Of a DNA stretch of 57,231 nucleotides, positions 1 through 10,965 are shown piece after piece. Each line of letters starts with the position of its first letter. Position 1 is the stretch's first letter. This stretch comes from Mycobacterium gordonae (GTDB lineage: Bacteria; Actinomycetota; Actinomycetes; Mycobacteriales; Mycobacteriaceae). The position numbers and the translations under genes were made by a program. The notes beneath the pieces are model-generated. The model was given only the letters and a program-made list of their open reading frames with translations. It was not told the DNA's origin and did not search any database. The stretch is from NCBI RefSeq assembly GCF_002101675.1, contig NZ_LQOY01000070.1, positions 1 through 57,231 of the forward strand, written 5' to 3'.

Positions 1-746
1 ACCCCGCCTTGCTGACCGGCCAGGCCCTGGCCCCCGTCTCCGCCGCTCCCGCCGGCGCCACCCGCGCCGGCGTAGCCGTGCGTTCCCGCGTTTCCGCCGG
101 CCCCGCCGTTGCCTCCGGCCCCGCCGTTGCCGCCGGCCATGCCGGTGATGCCGGCCCCGCCCATCCCGCCGGCGCCGCCATTGCCGAGCCACGTTCCGCC
201 GCTGCCGCCGGCGCCTCCGGTGCCGCCCGGTCCACCCACACCGCCCACGCCGCCGTTGCCGATGAACCCGGCGGATCCGCCGGAACCGCCCACCGCTCCG
301 GGGTTGGTGCTGGCCCCGCCGCTGCCGCCGTTGCCGTAGAGGAGGCCGCCAGCCCCGCCCGCCGTGCCGACACCGTTGACGGTGGTGCCGTTGGCGCCGT
401 TGCCGATCAGGGGGCGATTGAGCAGCAGCCTGGTGGGTGCGTTGACGAGTCCCAGCAACCCGGTGTTGGCCGCTTCGGCCGACAGATAGGTATCGGAGGC
501 GGCTGTGAGGGCGGCCGTGAACTGGTCATGGAAGGCCGCCGCCTGACCGGCGATCACCTGGTAGCCCTGAGCATGCTGGGAGAACAGCGCCGCGATCGCG
601 GCGGACACCTCGTCGGCCGCCGCGCTGGCCACCGTGGTGGTGGTGGCGGCCGCCGCCGCGTTCTGGTGAGCCAGTTGGGCGCCGATGTTGTGCACGTCGG
701 CGGCCACCGAGGCCACGATCTCCGGTGTGATGGCTACGTACGACAT
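1..746 (-). CDS. PE_PGRS family protein, N-terminal part (runs off left edge)
   Basis: This is the 5' part of a PE_PGRS gene, about 248 codons, with no stop before the window edge. The N-terminal 100 residues form a PE domain (starts [10 protein letters not shown]) with the YxxxE type VII secretion signal YLSAE at residues 87-91. A linker follows with NRPLI at 110-114, a variant of the usual GRPLI motif. From about residue 120 the protein is Gly-Gly-X repeat with LLYGNGG and FIGNGG loops typical of PGRS domains. The ATG at 746 has a good ribosome site, GAGGTG, seven bases upstream. PE_PGRS proteins are exported by ESX-5 and sit at the cell surface; the role of this one is unknown. It reads away from ilvD, with 133 bases between its start and the ilvD stop. 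Confidence 0.93.
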   Translation of the reverse strand, partial: MSYVAITPEIVASVAADVHNIGAQLAHQNAAAAATTTTVASAAADEVSAAIAALFSQHAQGYQVIAGQAAAFHDQFTAALTAASDTYLSAEAANTGLLGLVNAPTRLLLNRPLIGNGANGTTVNGVGTAGGAGGLLYGNGGSGGASTNPGAVGGSGGSAGFIGNGGVGGVGGPGGTGGAGGSGGTWLGNGGAGGMGGAGITGMAGGNGGAGGNGGAGGNAGTHGYAGAGGAGGSGGDGGQGLAGQQGG

Positions 747-879
747 CGGGCACCTCGCTGTGCTCAGGAAGCATGGGGTCGCACGATGTTAACGTCCAGG
801 GCCGACCCTGGTGGCCGATTGGCGATATCGAAAGGCGCACGGCCGCAATTGATCTGGCCGCGCCTGACCGAATGGGATT

Positions 880-2586
880 CTAATTGCAGACGGCGCCGTT
901 TGCGGCCGAGCCGACCAGCTTGACGTATTTCGCCAGCACACCGGTCTTGTAACGCGGCGGCGGGGGAGTGAAACCCGTTCGGCGCGCCGCGAACTCGTCC
1001 GGGTCGACCAGCACGTCCAGGGTGTGGTTGGCCACGTCGAGACGGATTTTGTCGCCGTCGCACACGAAGGCGATCGGGCCGGCGTCGACGGCCTCGGGCG
1101 CCACATGCCCCACGCACAACCCCGTCGTCCCGCCGGAGAACCGGCCGTCGGTCAGCAGCAGCACGTCCTTACCCAGCCCGGCGCCCTTGATGGCGCCGGT
1201 AATGGCGAGCATCTCGCGCATCCCGGGACCACCCTTGGGGCCTTCGTAGCGGATCACCACCGCGTCGCCGTGGGTGATGGTGCCGTCCTCCAGTGCGTCC
1301 AGCGCGGCCCGCTCACCGTCGAAAACCCTTGCGGTGCCTTCGAACACGTCGGAATCGAATCCGGCCGACTTGACCACCGCGCCCTCTGGCGCCAGCGATC
1401 CGCGCAGGATGGTGATGCCGCCGGTCGGGTGGATCGGGTTGTTCAGCGCGCGTAACACCTTGCCGTCCGGGTCCGGCGGGTCGATGTCGGCCAGGTTCTC
1501 CGCAAGGGTCTTGCCGGTCACGGTCAGGCACTGACCGTGCAGCAGGCCGGCATCCAGCAAAGCCTTCATCACCACCGGCACCCCGCCGATGTGGTCGACG
1601 TGCGACATCACGTGTCGGCCGAACGGCTTGACGTCGGCCAGGTGCGGCACCCGCTTGCCGATCCGGGTGAAGTCGTCGAGGGATAGTTCGACCTCGGCCT
1701 CGCGGGCGATGGCGAGCAGGTGCAGCACCGCGTTGGTCGAACCGCCGAACGCCATCACCACCGCGATGGCGTTCTCGAACGCCTCCCGGGTGAGGATGTC
1801 GCGGGCGGTGATGCCCTGGCGGAGCAGTTCGATGACGGCCTGGCCGCTGCGGCGGGCGAAGCCGTCGCGGCGGCGGTCGGTCGCCGGGGGCGCGGCGCTG
1901 CCCGGCAGGGACATGCCCAGGGCCTCGGCGGCGCTGGCCATGGTGTTGGCGGTGTACATGCCGCCGCAGGCGCCCTCGCCGGGGCAGATCGCCCGCTCGA
2001 TGGCGTCGACGTCCTCCCGCGGCATCAGACCGCGGGCGCAGGCGCCCACCGCCTCGAACGCGTCGATGATGGTGACTTCGCGCTCACTGCCGTCCGACAG
2101 CTTGGCGACCCCCGGCAGGATCGACCCCGCGTAGAGGAACACCGCGGCCAGATCCAGCCGGGCGGCGGCCATCAGCATGCCGGGCAGCGACTTGTCGCAG
2201 CCGGCCAACAGCACCGAGCCGTCCAGGCGCTCGGCCTGCATCACCGTCTCCACGCTGTCCGCGATCACCTCCCGGGACACCAAGGAAAAGTGCATCCCCT
2301 CGTGTCCCATCGAGATGCCGTCGGACACCGAGATCGTGCCGAACTCCAGCGGGTATCCGCCGGCGGCGAACACGCCCTCCTTGACGGCCTTGGCCAACCG
2401 GTCCAGTGACAGGTTGCACGGGGTGATCTCGTTCCAGGACGAGGCGACCCCGATCTGCGCCTTGGCGAAATCCTCGTCCCCCATCCCTACCGCGCGGAGC
2501 ATTCCGCGGGCGGCGGCCTTCTCCAGGCCGTCGGTGACGTCGCGGCTGCGTGGCTTGATGTCGGGTGCGTCAGGGGCTGAAACCAT
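880..2586 (-). CDS. ilvD: Dihydroxy-acid dehydratase (Rv0189c ortholog)
   Basis: Catalyses the dehydration of 2,3-dihydroxy-isovalerate and 2,3-dihydroxy-3-methylvalerate in valine, leucine and isoleucine synthesis. The 568-residue product has the whole ILVD/EDD fold. Conserved iron-sulfur cysteines lie at C57 (ITPCNLS), C130 (GCDKSLPG) and C207 (in [16 protein letters not shown]), and the C-terminal [15 protein letters not shown] signature is intact. The reading frame stays open upstream, but the ATG at 2586 gives [20 protein letters not shown], matching the family N-terminus, so the 36-residue extension is rejected. The six bases before this ATG follow CATACT, a possible -10 box, so a leaderless transcript is possible. 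It is divergent from ricR, and the copper operator lies between the two starts. Confidence 0.97.
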   Translation of the reverse strand: MVSAPDAPDIKPRSRDVTDGLEKAAARGMLRAVGMGDEDFAKAQIGVASSWNEITPCNLSLDRLAKAVKEGVFAAGGYPLEFGTISVSDGISMGHEGMHFSLVSREVIADSVETVMQAERLDGSVLLAGCDKSLPGMLMAAARLDLAAVFLYAGSILPGVAKLSDGSEREVTIIDAFEAVGACARGLMPREDVDAIERAICPGEGACGGMYTANTMASAAEALGMSLPGSAAPPATDRRRDGFARRSGQAVIELLRQGITARDILTREAFENAIAVVMAFGGSTNAVLHLLAIAREAEVELSLDDFTRIGKRVPHLADVKPFGRHVMSHVDHIGGVPVVMKALLDAGLLHGQCLTVTGKTLAENLADIDPPDPDGKVLRALNNPIHPTGGITILRGSLAPEGAVVKSAGFDSDVFEGTARVFDGERAALDALEDGTITHGDAVVIRYEGPKGGPGMREMLAITGAIKGAGLGKDVLLLTDGRFSGGTTGLCVGHVAPEAVDAGPIAFVCDGDKIRLDVANHTLDVLVDPDEFAARRTGFTPPPPRYKTGVLAKYVKLVGSAANGAVCN

Positions 2587-2642
2587 GCTGCAAGTATGCG
2601 GTGCGACGCGATCCCGCCAAAATCGTTTATCATCCTTGGGAG

Positions 2643-2659
2643 ATACCCCGTCGGGGTAT
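2643..2659. promoter_or_regulatory. RicR/CsoR-type copper operator
   Basis: A perfect 17-base palindrome, ATACCCCG-T-CGGGGTAT, lies 22 bases before the ricR ATG and 56 bases from the ilvD start. The TACCC...GGGTA form matches the operator recognised by RicR, the copper-responsive CsoR-family repressor encoded just downstream, so it is read as the autoregulatory site. Whether it also affects ilvD cannot be seen. Confidence 0.88.
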
Positions 2660-2681
2660 GGCATGGCGTTTGGGAGACTAC

Positions 2682-2972
2682 ATGACGGCGGCACAGGGAT
2701 ACGCGCAGCAGAAGGACAACTACGCCAAGCGGCTGCGTCGCATCGAGGGTCAGGTGCGCGGCATCGCGCGGATGATCGAAGAGGACAAGTACTGCATCGA
2801 CGTGCTCACCCAGATCAGTGCCGTCAACAGCGCGATGCGGTCAGTGGCGCTCAATCTGCTCGACGAGCACTTGAACCATTGCGTCACCCGCGCCGTGACC
2901 GAGGGCGGCCCGGAGGCCGAGCAGAAACTGGCCGAAGCGTCGGCCGCCATCGCACGCCTCGTTCGTTCCTGA
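2682..2972 (+). CDS. ricR: Copper-sensing repressor RicR (Rv0190 ortholog)
   Basis: A 96-residue CsoR-family all-helical DNA-binding protein. In M. tuberculosis RicR represses a copper-resistance regulon and releases DNA when it binds Cu(I). The Cu-binding triad C38, H63, C67 has the same spacing (25 and 4) as C36/H61/C65 of CsoR. The start is the ATG at 2682, preceded by GGGAG at 2672-2676; the longer reading frame from 2565 would run through the operator and the ilvD start and is rejected. The palindrome at 2643-2659 implies self-repression. The product ends [15 protein letters not shown], as I recall for the M. tuberculosis protein. Confidence 0.96.
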   Translation: MTAAQGYAQQKDNYAKRLRRIEGQVRGIARMIEEDKYCIDVLTQISAVNSAMRSVALNLLDEHLNHCVTRAVTEGGPEAEQKLAEASAAIARLVRS

Positions 2973-3065
2973 CCCGGGCGTGTTGACACGCGATGTTTGG
3001 GTAAAGCCCCGATACGTTGCGTACGGTTGTCACGGCGCACCGCACGATGTGCCACCTCCAACACC

Positions 3066-4313
3066 ATGACCGCCGAATCGGGAACCATCGCCGCAACCGC
3101 ACGAACGTGGACGCCACGGATCGCGGTTCAACTTGCAGTGCTCGCCGCGGCGGCCTTCATCTATGTGACCGCCGAACTGCTGCCGGTGGGGGCGCTCTCG
3201 GCGATCGCGCGCAACCTCGATGTCAGCGTGGTGCTGGTCGGCACGCTGCTGTCGTGGTACGCGTTCGTCGCGGCCCTGACCACCGTCCCGCTGGTGCGCT
3301 GGACCGCGCACTGGCCGCGGCGCCGGACGCTGTTGCTCAGCCTGGTGTGTCTGACGATCTCGCAGTTGATCTCGGCGCTGGCGCCCAGCTTCGCGGTGCT
3401 CGCCGCCGGCCGGGTGCTGTGCGCCGTGACGCACGGCCTGTTGTGGTCGGTGATCGCCCCGATCGCGACTCGCCTGGTCCCGCCCAGCCACGCCGGACGT
3501 GCCACCATGTCGATCTACGTCGGAACCAGCCTGGCGCTGGTCGTCGGGAGCCCACTCACCGCGGCGCTGAGCCTGATGTGGGGCTGGCGTCTGGCGGCGG
3601 TGTGTGTCACCGTCGCGGCCGCCGTGGTGACCGTGGCGGCGCGGGTGGTGCTGCCCACCATGACGCTGACCACCGACCAGTTGCAGTACGTGGGCCGACG
3701 CTCCACGCATCACCGCAACCGGGCCCTGATCATCGTGAGCCTGATCACCATGGTCGGCGTCACGGGGCACTTCGTCTCCTACACCTACATCGTGGTCATC
3801 GTCCGTCAGGTGGTCGGCGTGCACGGGCCCAACGTCGCCTGGCTGCTGGCTGCCTACGGAATTGCTGGAGTGCTGTCGGTCGCGCTGGTGGCACGACCGC
3901 TGGACCGCCGCCCCAAGGGCGCGATCATCGTCTGCATGGCGGGCCTGACGGCCGCCCTGGCGCTGCTCAGCGCGTTGGCCTTCGGCTGGCACCGTTCGGG
4001 GGTGGCGGCGCTGGTGGTCGGGACCGGGGCGATCGTGCTGTGGGGCGCCATGGCCACGGCGGTGTCGCCGATGCTGCAGTCGGCGGCGATGCGGGCCGGG
4101 GCCGACGACCCCGACGGCGCCTCGGGGTTGTATGTGACGGCTTTTCAGGTGGGCATCATGGCCGGCTCGCTGGCGGGCGGATTGTTGTACGAGCGCAGTG
4201 TGGCGATGATGCTCACCGCGTCGGCGGGTCTGATGGGCGCCGCCTTGTTGGCGATGGCAGCGATACGCCCGATCGTCGATACGGCAGATTCGGCAATTTC
4301 ACAGGCCGACTAA
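3066..4313 (+). CDS. MFS transporter, DHA1-like (Rv0191 ortholog)
   Basis: A 415-residue polytopic membrane protein with about 12 predicted helices. It has the arrangement of drug/sugar-exporting MFS carriers: loop 2-3 carries WTAHWPRRRTLL, followed by AAGRVLCAVTHGLLW, and SAGLMGAALLAMA lies near the C-terminus. In M. tuberculosis the ortholog is described as a drug or metabolite efflux protein; the substrate here is not deducible. The ATG at 3066 gives MTAESGTIAATARTWTPRIA; no clear Shine-Dalgarno lies upstream, and the in-frame ORF extending to 2997 lacks support. It is 93 bases downstream of ricR on the same strand, so a link to copper control is possible but unproven. Confidence 0.92.
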   Translation: MTAESGTIAATARTWTPRIAVQLAVLAAAAFIYVTAELLPVGALSAIARNLDVSVVLVGTLLSWYAFVAALTTVPLVRWTAHWPRRRTLLLSLVCLTISQLISALAPSFAVLAAGRVLCAVTHGLLWSVIAPIATRLVPPSHAGRATMSIYVGTSLALVVGSPLTAALSLMWGWRLAAVCVTVAAAVVTVAARVVLPTMTLTTDQLQYVGRRSTHHRNRALIIVSLITMVGVTGHFVSYTYIVVIVRQVVGVHGPNVAWLLAAYGIAGVLSVALVARPLDRRPKGAIIVCMAGLTAALALLSALAFGWHRSGVAALVVGTGAIVLWGAMATAVSPMLQSAAMRAGADDPDGASGLYVTAFQVGIMAGSLAGGLLYERSVAMMLTASAGLMGAALLAMAAIRPIVDTADSAISQAD

Positions 4314-4445
4314 CGTCGCAGGTCAGCGCCCTGAACTGGGCTCGGTAACGGCCGCGGGAAGTTCCTCGAATGGCAAAGCAGGGGTTCTGCTGTGCCACAC
4401 TGGGGCCAGTTTGGGTCTTGAGGTATGTGACCGAAGGGAAACAGT

Positions 4446-5441
4446 ATGTCGCGCTCGAAAAGGGGCCGCACGAGGGTTGGCCTCGCCGCCGCTCTCAACG
4501 CATTCGGACTGGTCGCGGTGCTCGTGCTGGGTGCCGGCCCCGCGTTGGCCGACCCGGACGAGGCGCCCGGCGACCCCGGCCCGGTGGTCGCGCCTGCCGA
4601 CCCGCCCGCGCCCGAGCCGGTGGCTCTGCCGCCGTTGACCGACCCGTTCGGTGTGCCCCCGACCGACCCGGCGGCGGTGCCGGTGGCCTCCGGGCCGGTG
4701 GCCGGACAGGACCCGACACCGTTCACCGGCGAGCCGCCGTTCCGGCCGCCGTCATTCAACCCGGTCAACGGGGCCATGGTCGGCGTGGCCAAGCCCATCA
4801 TCATCAACTTCCAGGTGCCGATCGCCGACCAGGCGATGGCCGAACGGGCCGTCCACATCTCGTCGATCCCGCCGGTGCCGGGCAAGTTCTACTGGATGAC
4901 TCCGTCGCAGTTGCGTTGGCGGCCGCTGAGCTTCTGGCCGGCCAACACTGCGGTGAACATCGACGCGGCCGGCACCAAGTCGAGTTTTCGCACCGGCGAT
5001 TCGCTGATCGCGACGGCCGACGACGCCACGCACCAGATGACGATCACCCGCAACGGCGTGGTGCAGCAGACCTTCCCGATGTCGATGGGGATGGCCTCCG
5101 GCGGCCACCAGACGCCCAACGGCACCTACTACGTGCTGGAGAAGATGCCGACGGTGGTGATGGACTCCTCGACCTACGGGGTGCCGGTCAACTCGCCCAA
5201 CGGCTACAAGGTGACCGTCTCGGACGCCGTCCGCATCGACAACAGCGGCAACTTCGTGCACAGCGCGCCGTGGTCGGTGGCCGACCAGGGCAAGCGCGAT
5301 GTCAGCCACGGCTGCATCAACCTGAGTCCGGCCAATGCGAAGTGGTTCTTCGACAACTTCGGCAGCGGTGACCCGATCGTGGTCAAGAACTCCGTCGGCA
5401 CCTACAACAAGCCCGACGGCGCCTCGGACTGGCAGCTGTAG
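4446..5441 (+). CDS. L,D-transpeptidase, exported (Rv0192/LdtMt4 ortholog)
   Basis: A 331-residue cell-wall enzyme that makes 3-3 cross-links in peptidoglycan or attaches related adducts. An N-terminal basic and hydrophobic segment (residues 1-36, ending GPALA) is a signal peptide. A Pro-rich stretch (about 37-100) and an Ig-like domain follow. The YkuD catalytic domain carries H272 and the signature SHGCIN with catalytic C290; the spacing from H272 to SHGC is 14 residues, as the family requires. GAAGGGA ahead of the ATG at 4446 is a good ribosome site. A 58-base perfect inverted repeat starts 12 bases past the stop and probably ends the transcript. In M. tuberculosis this paralog is called LdtMt4. 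Confidence 0.94.
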   Translation: MSRSKRGRTRVGLAAALNAFGLVAVLVLGAGPALADPDEAPGDPGPVVAPADPPAPEPVALPPLTDPFGVPPTDPAAVPVASGPVAGQDPTPFTGEPPFRPPSFNPVNGAMVGVAKPIIINFQVPIADQAMAERAVHISSIPPVPGKFYWMTPSQLRWRPLSFWPANTAVNIDAAGTKSSFRTGDSLIATADDATHQMTITRNGVVQQTFPMSMGMASGGHQTPNGTYYVLEKMPTVVMDSSTYGVPVNSPNGYKVTVSDAVRIDNSGNFVHSAPWSVADQGKRDVSHGCINLSPANAKWFFDNFGSGDPIVVKNSVGTYNKPDGASDWQL

Positions 5442-5452
5442 CTTTTCCACGC

Positions 5453-5510
5453 CGAGCAGACGCAAAGGCCCCCTTTTCGGTCCCGAAAAGGGGGCCTTTG
5501 CGTCTGCTCG
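5453..5510. terminator. Perfect 28-bp inverted repeat, GAGCAGACGC hairpin copy 1
   Basis: Left arm 5453-5480 and right arm 5483-5510 are perfect reverse complements separated by two bases. The outer stem is CGAGCAGACGCAAAGGCCCC and the inner part is CCTTTTCGG. It stands 11 bases after the L,D-transpeptidase stop. Its symmetry suits a bidirectional terminator, and the same sequence recurs at 8008-8069 and 10900-10961, so it is also a dispersed repeat family. Confidence 0.85.
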
Positions 5511-5562
5511 CGGGCGGACGGACGGGCCGCTTAGCGCTCGGCAATCCGGCAATACACCGGGG

Positions 5563-6477
5563 ATGATCACCGACACCATTCGGGCTCTGGCCCGAGCGAC
5601 CTCGCGGCTGCCGAAGGCGCTGCCGCTGGCCAACCGCTTCTTCGGCGGCGGTTCGCGCCAAGACATCGACGGACGCGTCGTCTTCATCACCGGCGCTGCC
5701 CGCGGACTCGGCGCCGAAATCGCCCGCCAGGCTTACGCCCGCGGTGCCCAGGTCGCGCTGGTGGGCCGCCGGCTGGATCCGTTGCAGCAGCTGGCCGACG
5801 AACTCGGTGAACGCGCCGCCGCTTTTGAGGCCGACGTGACCGATGTCGAGAAGTTGCAGCGCGCCGCCCAAGACGCCGTGTCCACCTTCGGCGGGATCGA
5901 CGTGGTGGTGGCGAACGCGGGCATCGCGCCACCGTCGGAAACGGTCGCCACCATCGCACCGTCGGAGTTCGAGCGCACCGTCGAGGTGGATCTGCTCGGC
6001 CAATGGCGCACCGTCCGCGCCACCCTTCCGGCCCTGGTCCAGCGGCAGGGACACATCCTGTTCGTGGGGTCGATTTATGCGTTCTTCAATGGGGTGCTCG
6101 CCGCTCCGTACGCCGTCAGCAAGGCCGGCGTCGAGCAATTGGCTCGTGCGTTGCGTGTCGAGCTGGCACCGCAGGGGCTGACGACCGGCATCGCCTACCT
6201 GGGTTTCATCGAGACGGACCTGGCTGCCGACGTCTTCGCCCAGCAGCGCGCAACCCAAGTGCGCCAAGCGATTCCGAGCTTCGTCACGCGGCCGATCCCG
6301 GTCGCCGAGGCGGCGCGCGTGGTGCTGGACGGCATCGAGCGGCGAGCGGCACGGATCACCGCGCCCGCCTGGGTGGCACCGATGCTGGCGATGCGCGGCA
6401 TCACCACGACGGTGATGGACGACCTGCTGCTGAACAATCGTGCCGTCGCAGCGGCAGTGAGTAGCGCGGACGAATGA
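5563..6477 (+). CDS. Short-chain dehydrogenase/reductase
   Basis: A 304-residue classical SDR. The NAD(P)-binding motif TGAARGLG is at 43-50, NAG at 118-120, and the catalytic residues are S170 and YAVSK (Y183, K187). The basic RR after the second strand (VALVGRR, 64-70) suggests NADP preference. The first 30 residues, and a C-terminal tail after the Rossmann domain that is hydrophobic and ends VSSADE, may bring it to the membrane; the substrate is unknown. The start at ATG 5563 gives MITDTIRALARATSRLPKAL; the longer frame would run back through the hairpin. The ribosome site is weak (CCGGGG directly before ATG). It precedes a WS/DGAT gene by 80 bases, so a lipid substrate is plausible. I do not recall an M. 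tuberculosis gene of this type at this place. Confidence 0.9.
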   Translation: MITDTIRALARATSRLPKALPLANRFFGGGSRQDIDGRVVFITGAARGLGAEIARQAYARGAQVALVGRRLDPLQQLADELGERAAAFEADVTDVEKLQRAAQDAVSTFGGIDVVVANAGIAPPSETVATIAPSEFERTVEVDLLGQWRTVRATLPALVQRQGHILFVGSIYAFFNGVLAAPYAVSKAGVEQLARALRVELAPQGLTTGIAYLGFIETDLAADVFAQQRATQVRQAIPSFVTRPIPVAEAARVVLDGIERRAARITAPAWVAPMLAMRGITTTVMDDLLLNNRAVAAAVSSADE

Positions 6478-6557
6478 ATCGGTTTCGCCCCGAGCAAACC
6501 GGCTAACCTCTCGACGCCCCAGCCCAGCACACTCACGCGGCAAGGATGGCGTCGCTT

Positions 6558-8006
6558 ATGAAACAACTCAGCAGCCTGGACACCCAGTTTCTGGCCATCG
6601 AAGACCGGCGCCGCACGGGTCACGTTGCCGGTCTGGCGATACATGATCCGAGCACCGCTCCGGACGGCACCCTGACCTGCGCCTCGATGAGCAAGCTGCT
6701 GCGGGAACGAATGCATCTGCTGCCGCCGCTGCGATGGCGACTGATCGAGGTTCCCCTCGGACTGGACTATCCGTACTGGGTCGAGGACGACCGGTTCGAC
6801 CTGAGCTACCACGTGCGAGAGGCGGCGCTGCCCGCCCCGGGCGATGATAATCAGCTGGCCGAGTTGGTGTCACGGCTGCACGCCCGCCCGTTGGACCGCG
6901 ACCGGCCGCTGTGGGAGATGTACGTCATCAGCGGCCTGAAGAACAATTACGTCGCGGTGTACACGAAGATCCACCACGCCGTCATCGACGGCGTGTCCGG
7001 CGCCGAGATCACCGGCCTGCTGCTGGACGTCAGTCCGGAGTCCCGCCCGCTGTCACCCGCCGACCCTTCGGTGCCCGAGCGGCCGCCGGGCAGCGTCGAG
7101 TTGTGGGGCCGCGCCCTGGCCGGAATCCCGCGCTCCTCGGTACGGATGCTGCGGTCGCTACCGCGGGCGCTACCCAACCTCGAGGAGACGACCTTTTCGA
7201 CAATTCCGTTGGTGGGCCGGACGAGTCGGATGGTCGGGCGCGTGCAAGGCCTGGCCCGGCGAGACCGCGGACGGGTGACTCGCCGCGCGATGACCGCCCC
7301 CAGGACGTCGTTCAACCGGCGGGTGTCGCCCCATCGGCGCTTCGCGTTCGGAAGCCTGGAGCTGCAGCGCGTCAAGGACGTCAAGAATGCGTACGGGGTG
7401 ACCGTCAACGACGTCGTGGTGTCACTTTGTGCGGGCGCGGTGCGCCGGTGGCTGGTGGACCACAACGAACTACCTGATGAGCCGTTGGTGGTGCAGATCC
7501 CCGTCTCGGTCCGCACCGAGGACCAGGCGGGGACCTACGGCAATCGCGTATTGATGATGGCCGCGCCGCTGCACACACAGCTCGCCGATCCGGTCGAGCG
7601 GCTCAAGGCGACCTCGGCCAGCATGAGTGAGCTCAAGGAACGCCACCGCGCGCTCCCGGCCGACCTGCTCTCGGACGTCAATCACTTCATTCCGCCTGCT
7701 CTGTTCAGCCGGGCGGCCCGGGCGACGTTCGCGCTGGCGACCTCGTCGGTCGGCCGCCCGACCTGGAACCTGGTGGTGTCCAACGTCCCCGGACCGCAGT
7801 TTCCGCTGTATTGCGGCGGCGCCCGGTTGGTCGCCAACTATCCGGTCTCGGTCATCACCGACGGCATCGGCCTCAATATCACCGTGATGAGCTATGACGG
7901 CCGCGTGGACATCGGCATCATCGTCGACCGGGAACAGATTCGAGACGTGTGGAGCTTGCTGGACGGCATCGACGTGTCGCTTGCAGAGCTGGAGGGTGCC
8001 CCGTAG
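6558..8006 (+). CDS. Wax ester synthase/acyl-CoA:diacylglycerol acyltransferase (WS/DGAT)
   Basis: A 482-residue WS/DGAT family acyltransferase, the class that makes triacylglycerol or wax esters from acyl-CoA. The catalytic HHxxxDG motif is HHAVIDG at 139-145, preceded by the conserved PLW motif (DRPLWE, 115-120). The second-half VTVNDVVV and the SNVPGP motif near 410 are also present. The ATG at 6558 gives MKQLSSLDTQFLAIED, typical of the family, with AAGGA 11 bases upstream; an ATG at 6546 in the same frame has no room for a ribosome site. It probably pairs with the SDR upstream. A hairpin repeat follows the stop at once. Substrate choice cannot be read from sequence. Confidence 0.93.
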   Translation: MKQLSSLDTQFLAIEDRRRTGHVAGLAIHDPSTAPDGTLTCASMSKLLRERMHLLPPLRWRLIEVPLGLDYPYWVEDDRFDLSYHVREAALPAPGDDNQLAELVSRLHARPLDRDRPLWEMYVISGLKNNYVAVYTKIHHAVIDGVSGAEITGLLLDVSPESRPLSPADPSVPERPPGSVELWGRALAGIPRSSVRMLRSLPRALPNLEETTFSTIPLVGRTSRMVGRVQGLARRDRGRVTRRAMTAPRTSFNRRVSPHRRFAFGSLELQRVKDVKNAYGVTVNDVVVSLCAGAVRRWLVDHNELPDEPLVVQIPVSVRTEDQAGTYGNRVLMMAAPLHTQLADPVERLKATSASMSELKERHRALPADLLSDVNHFIPPALFSRAARATFALATSSVGRPTWNLVVSNVPGPQFPLYCGGARLVANYPVSVITDGIGLNITVMSYDGRVDIGIIVDREQIRDVWSLLDGIDVSLAELEGAP

Positions 8007-8007
8007 T

Positions 8008-8069
8008 CGCTGAGCAGACGCATAAGCCCCCTTTTCTGCCCTGAAAAGGGGGCTTATGCGTCTGTTCGC
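8008..8069. terminator. GAGCAGACGC hairpin copy 2
   Basis: Perfect 22-base arms at 8015-8036 and 8043-8064 around a six-base loop, extended outward with one mismatch. The arms carry CAGACGCATAAGCCCC and CCTTTTC, a variant of copy 1 (CATAAG in place of CAAAGG, with the change compensated in both arms). It lies directly after the WS/DGAT stop and ends 11 bases before the TetR operator, so it separates the two transcription units. Confidence 0.82.
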
Positions 8070-8079
8070 GCCGGGAAGT

Positions 8080-8099
8080 TATGTATAACATCATACATA
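8080..8099. promoter_or_regulatory. Likely operator of the adjacent TetR regulator
   Basis: A perfect inverted repeat, TATGTAT-AACATC-ATACATA, AT-rich in a GC-rich setting, overlaps the start of the TetR gene. Half-site length and spacing suit a TetR dimer. Autoregulation of the TetR/oxidoreductase pair is the natural reading. Confidence 0.75.
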
Positions 8100-8672
8100 T
8101 GCGAAGTCCCCGGGATCGGATGGTGATGTCTGCCGCCCTGTTGATCAGGGAGCGCGGCGCACGGGCCACCGCGATAGCCGACGTGCTGGCGCACAGCGGA
8201 GCTCCGCGCGGCTCGGCCTACCACCACTTTCCGGGCGGGCGCACCCAGCTGCTGTGCGAGGCGGTCGATCTGGCCGGTGAGCACATCGCCGCCCTGATCG
8301 CCGAAGCGCACAGCGGACTGGAGCTGCTGGACACGCTGATCGACAAGTACCGGGAACAGCTGCTGGCCACCGAGTTCCGCGCGGGTTGCCCGATCGCCGC
8401 GGTGTCAGTGGAAGCGGGCTTCGACCAGGACGACCGCGACCGGATGGCGCCGGTGGTGCAGCGGGCGGCCGCGGCGTTCGACCGGTGGTCGGAACTGATC
8501 ACCCAGCGCTTCGTCGCCGACGGCATCGATTCACAGCGCGCGGGGGAGCTCGCCGAACTGGCGACGGCCACGCTCGAGGGGGCGCTATTGCTGGCGCGGG
8601 TACGACGCGACCTGGCGCCGCTGGATCTCGTTCACCGCCAATTGCGTGAGTTGCTGGAAAGGAACCTGCCCC

Positions 8673-8680
<8 letters not shown>
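8099..8680 (+). CDS. TetR-family transcriptional regulator (Rv0196 ortholog)
   Basis: A 193-residue TetR repressor. The N-terminal helix-turn-helix covers about residues 6-50 (RDRMVMSAALLIRERGARAT, then GAPRGSAYHHFPGGRTQLL). The C-terminal domain carries EFRAGCPIAAVSVEA, a signature of the LmrA/YxaF-like TetR branch. Two starts are possible, ATG 8081 and ATG 8099; 8099 gives MRSPRDRM and a length close to the M. tuberculosis protein, while 8081 would make the operator part of the coding sequence. GGGAAG at 8073-8078 is too close to 8081 and far from 8099, so the choice is uncertain. The stop overlaps the start of the next gene by eight bases, so the two are translationally coupled and the regulator probably controls the oxidoreductase. 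Confidence 0.9.
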
Positions 8681-10899
<2,219 letters not shown>

Positions 10900-10928
<29 letters not shown>

Positions 10929-10961
10929 GGCCTGTTTCAGGGGCCTTTGCGTCTGCTCGCG
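10900..10961. terminator. GAGCAGACGC hairpin copy 3 between convergent genes
   Basis: Outer arms CGCGAGCAGACGC (10900-10912) and GCGTCTGCTCGCG (10949-10961) are perfect. Inside, AAGGCC/GGCCTT form a second short stem and the rest of the left arm has decayed. The oxidoreductase stop codon (10926-10928) lies inside the element, and the zmp1 stop is four bases beyond it, so it can serve both convergent genes as a terminator. Confidence 0.8.
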
Positions 10962-10965
10962 AGTG

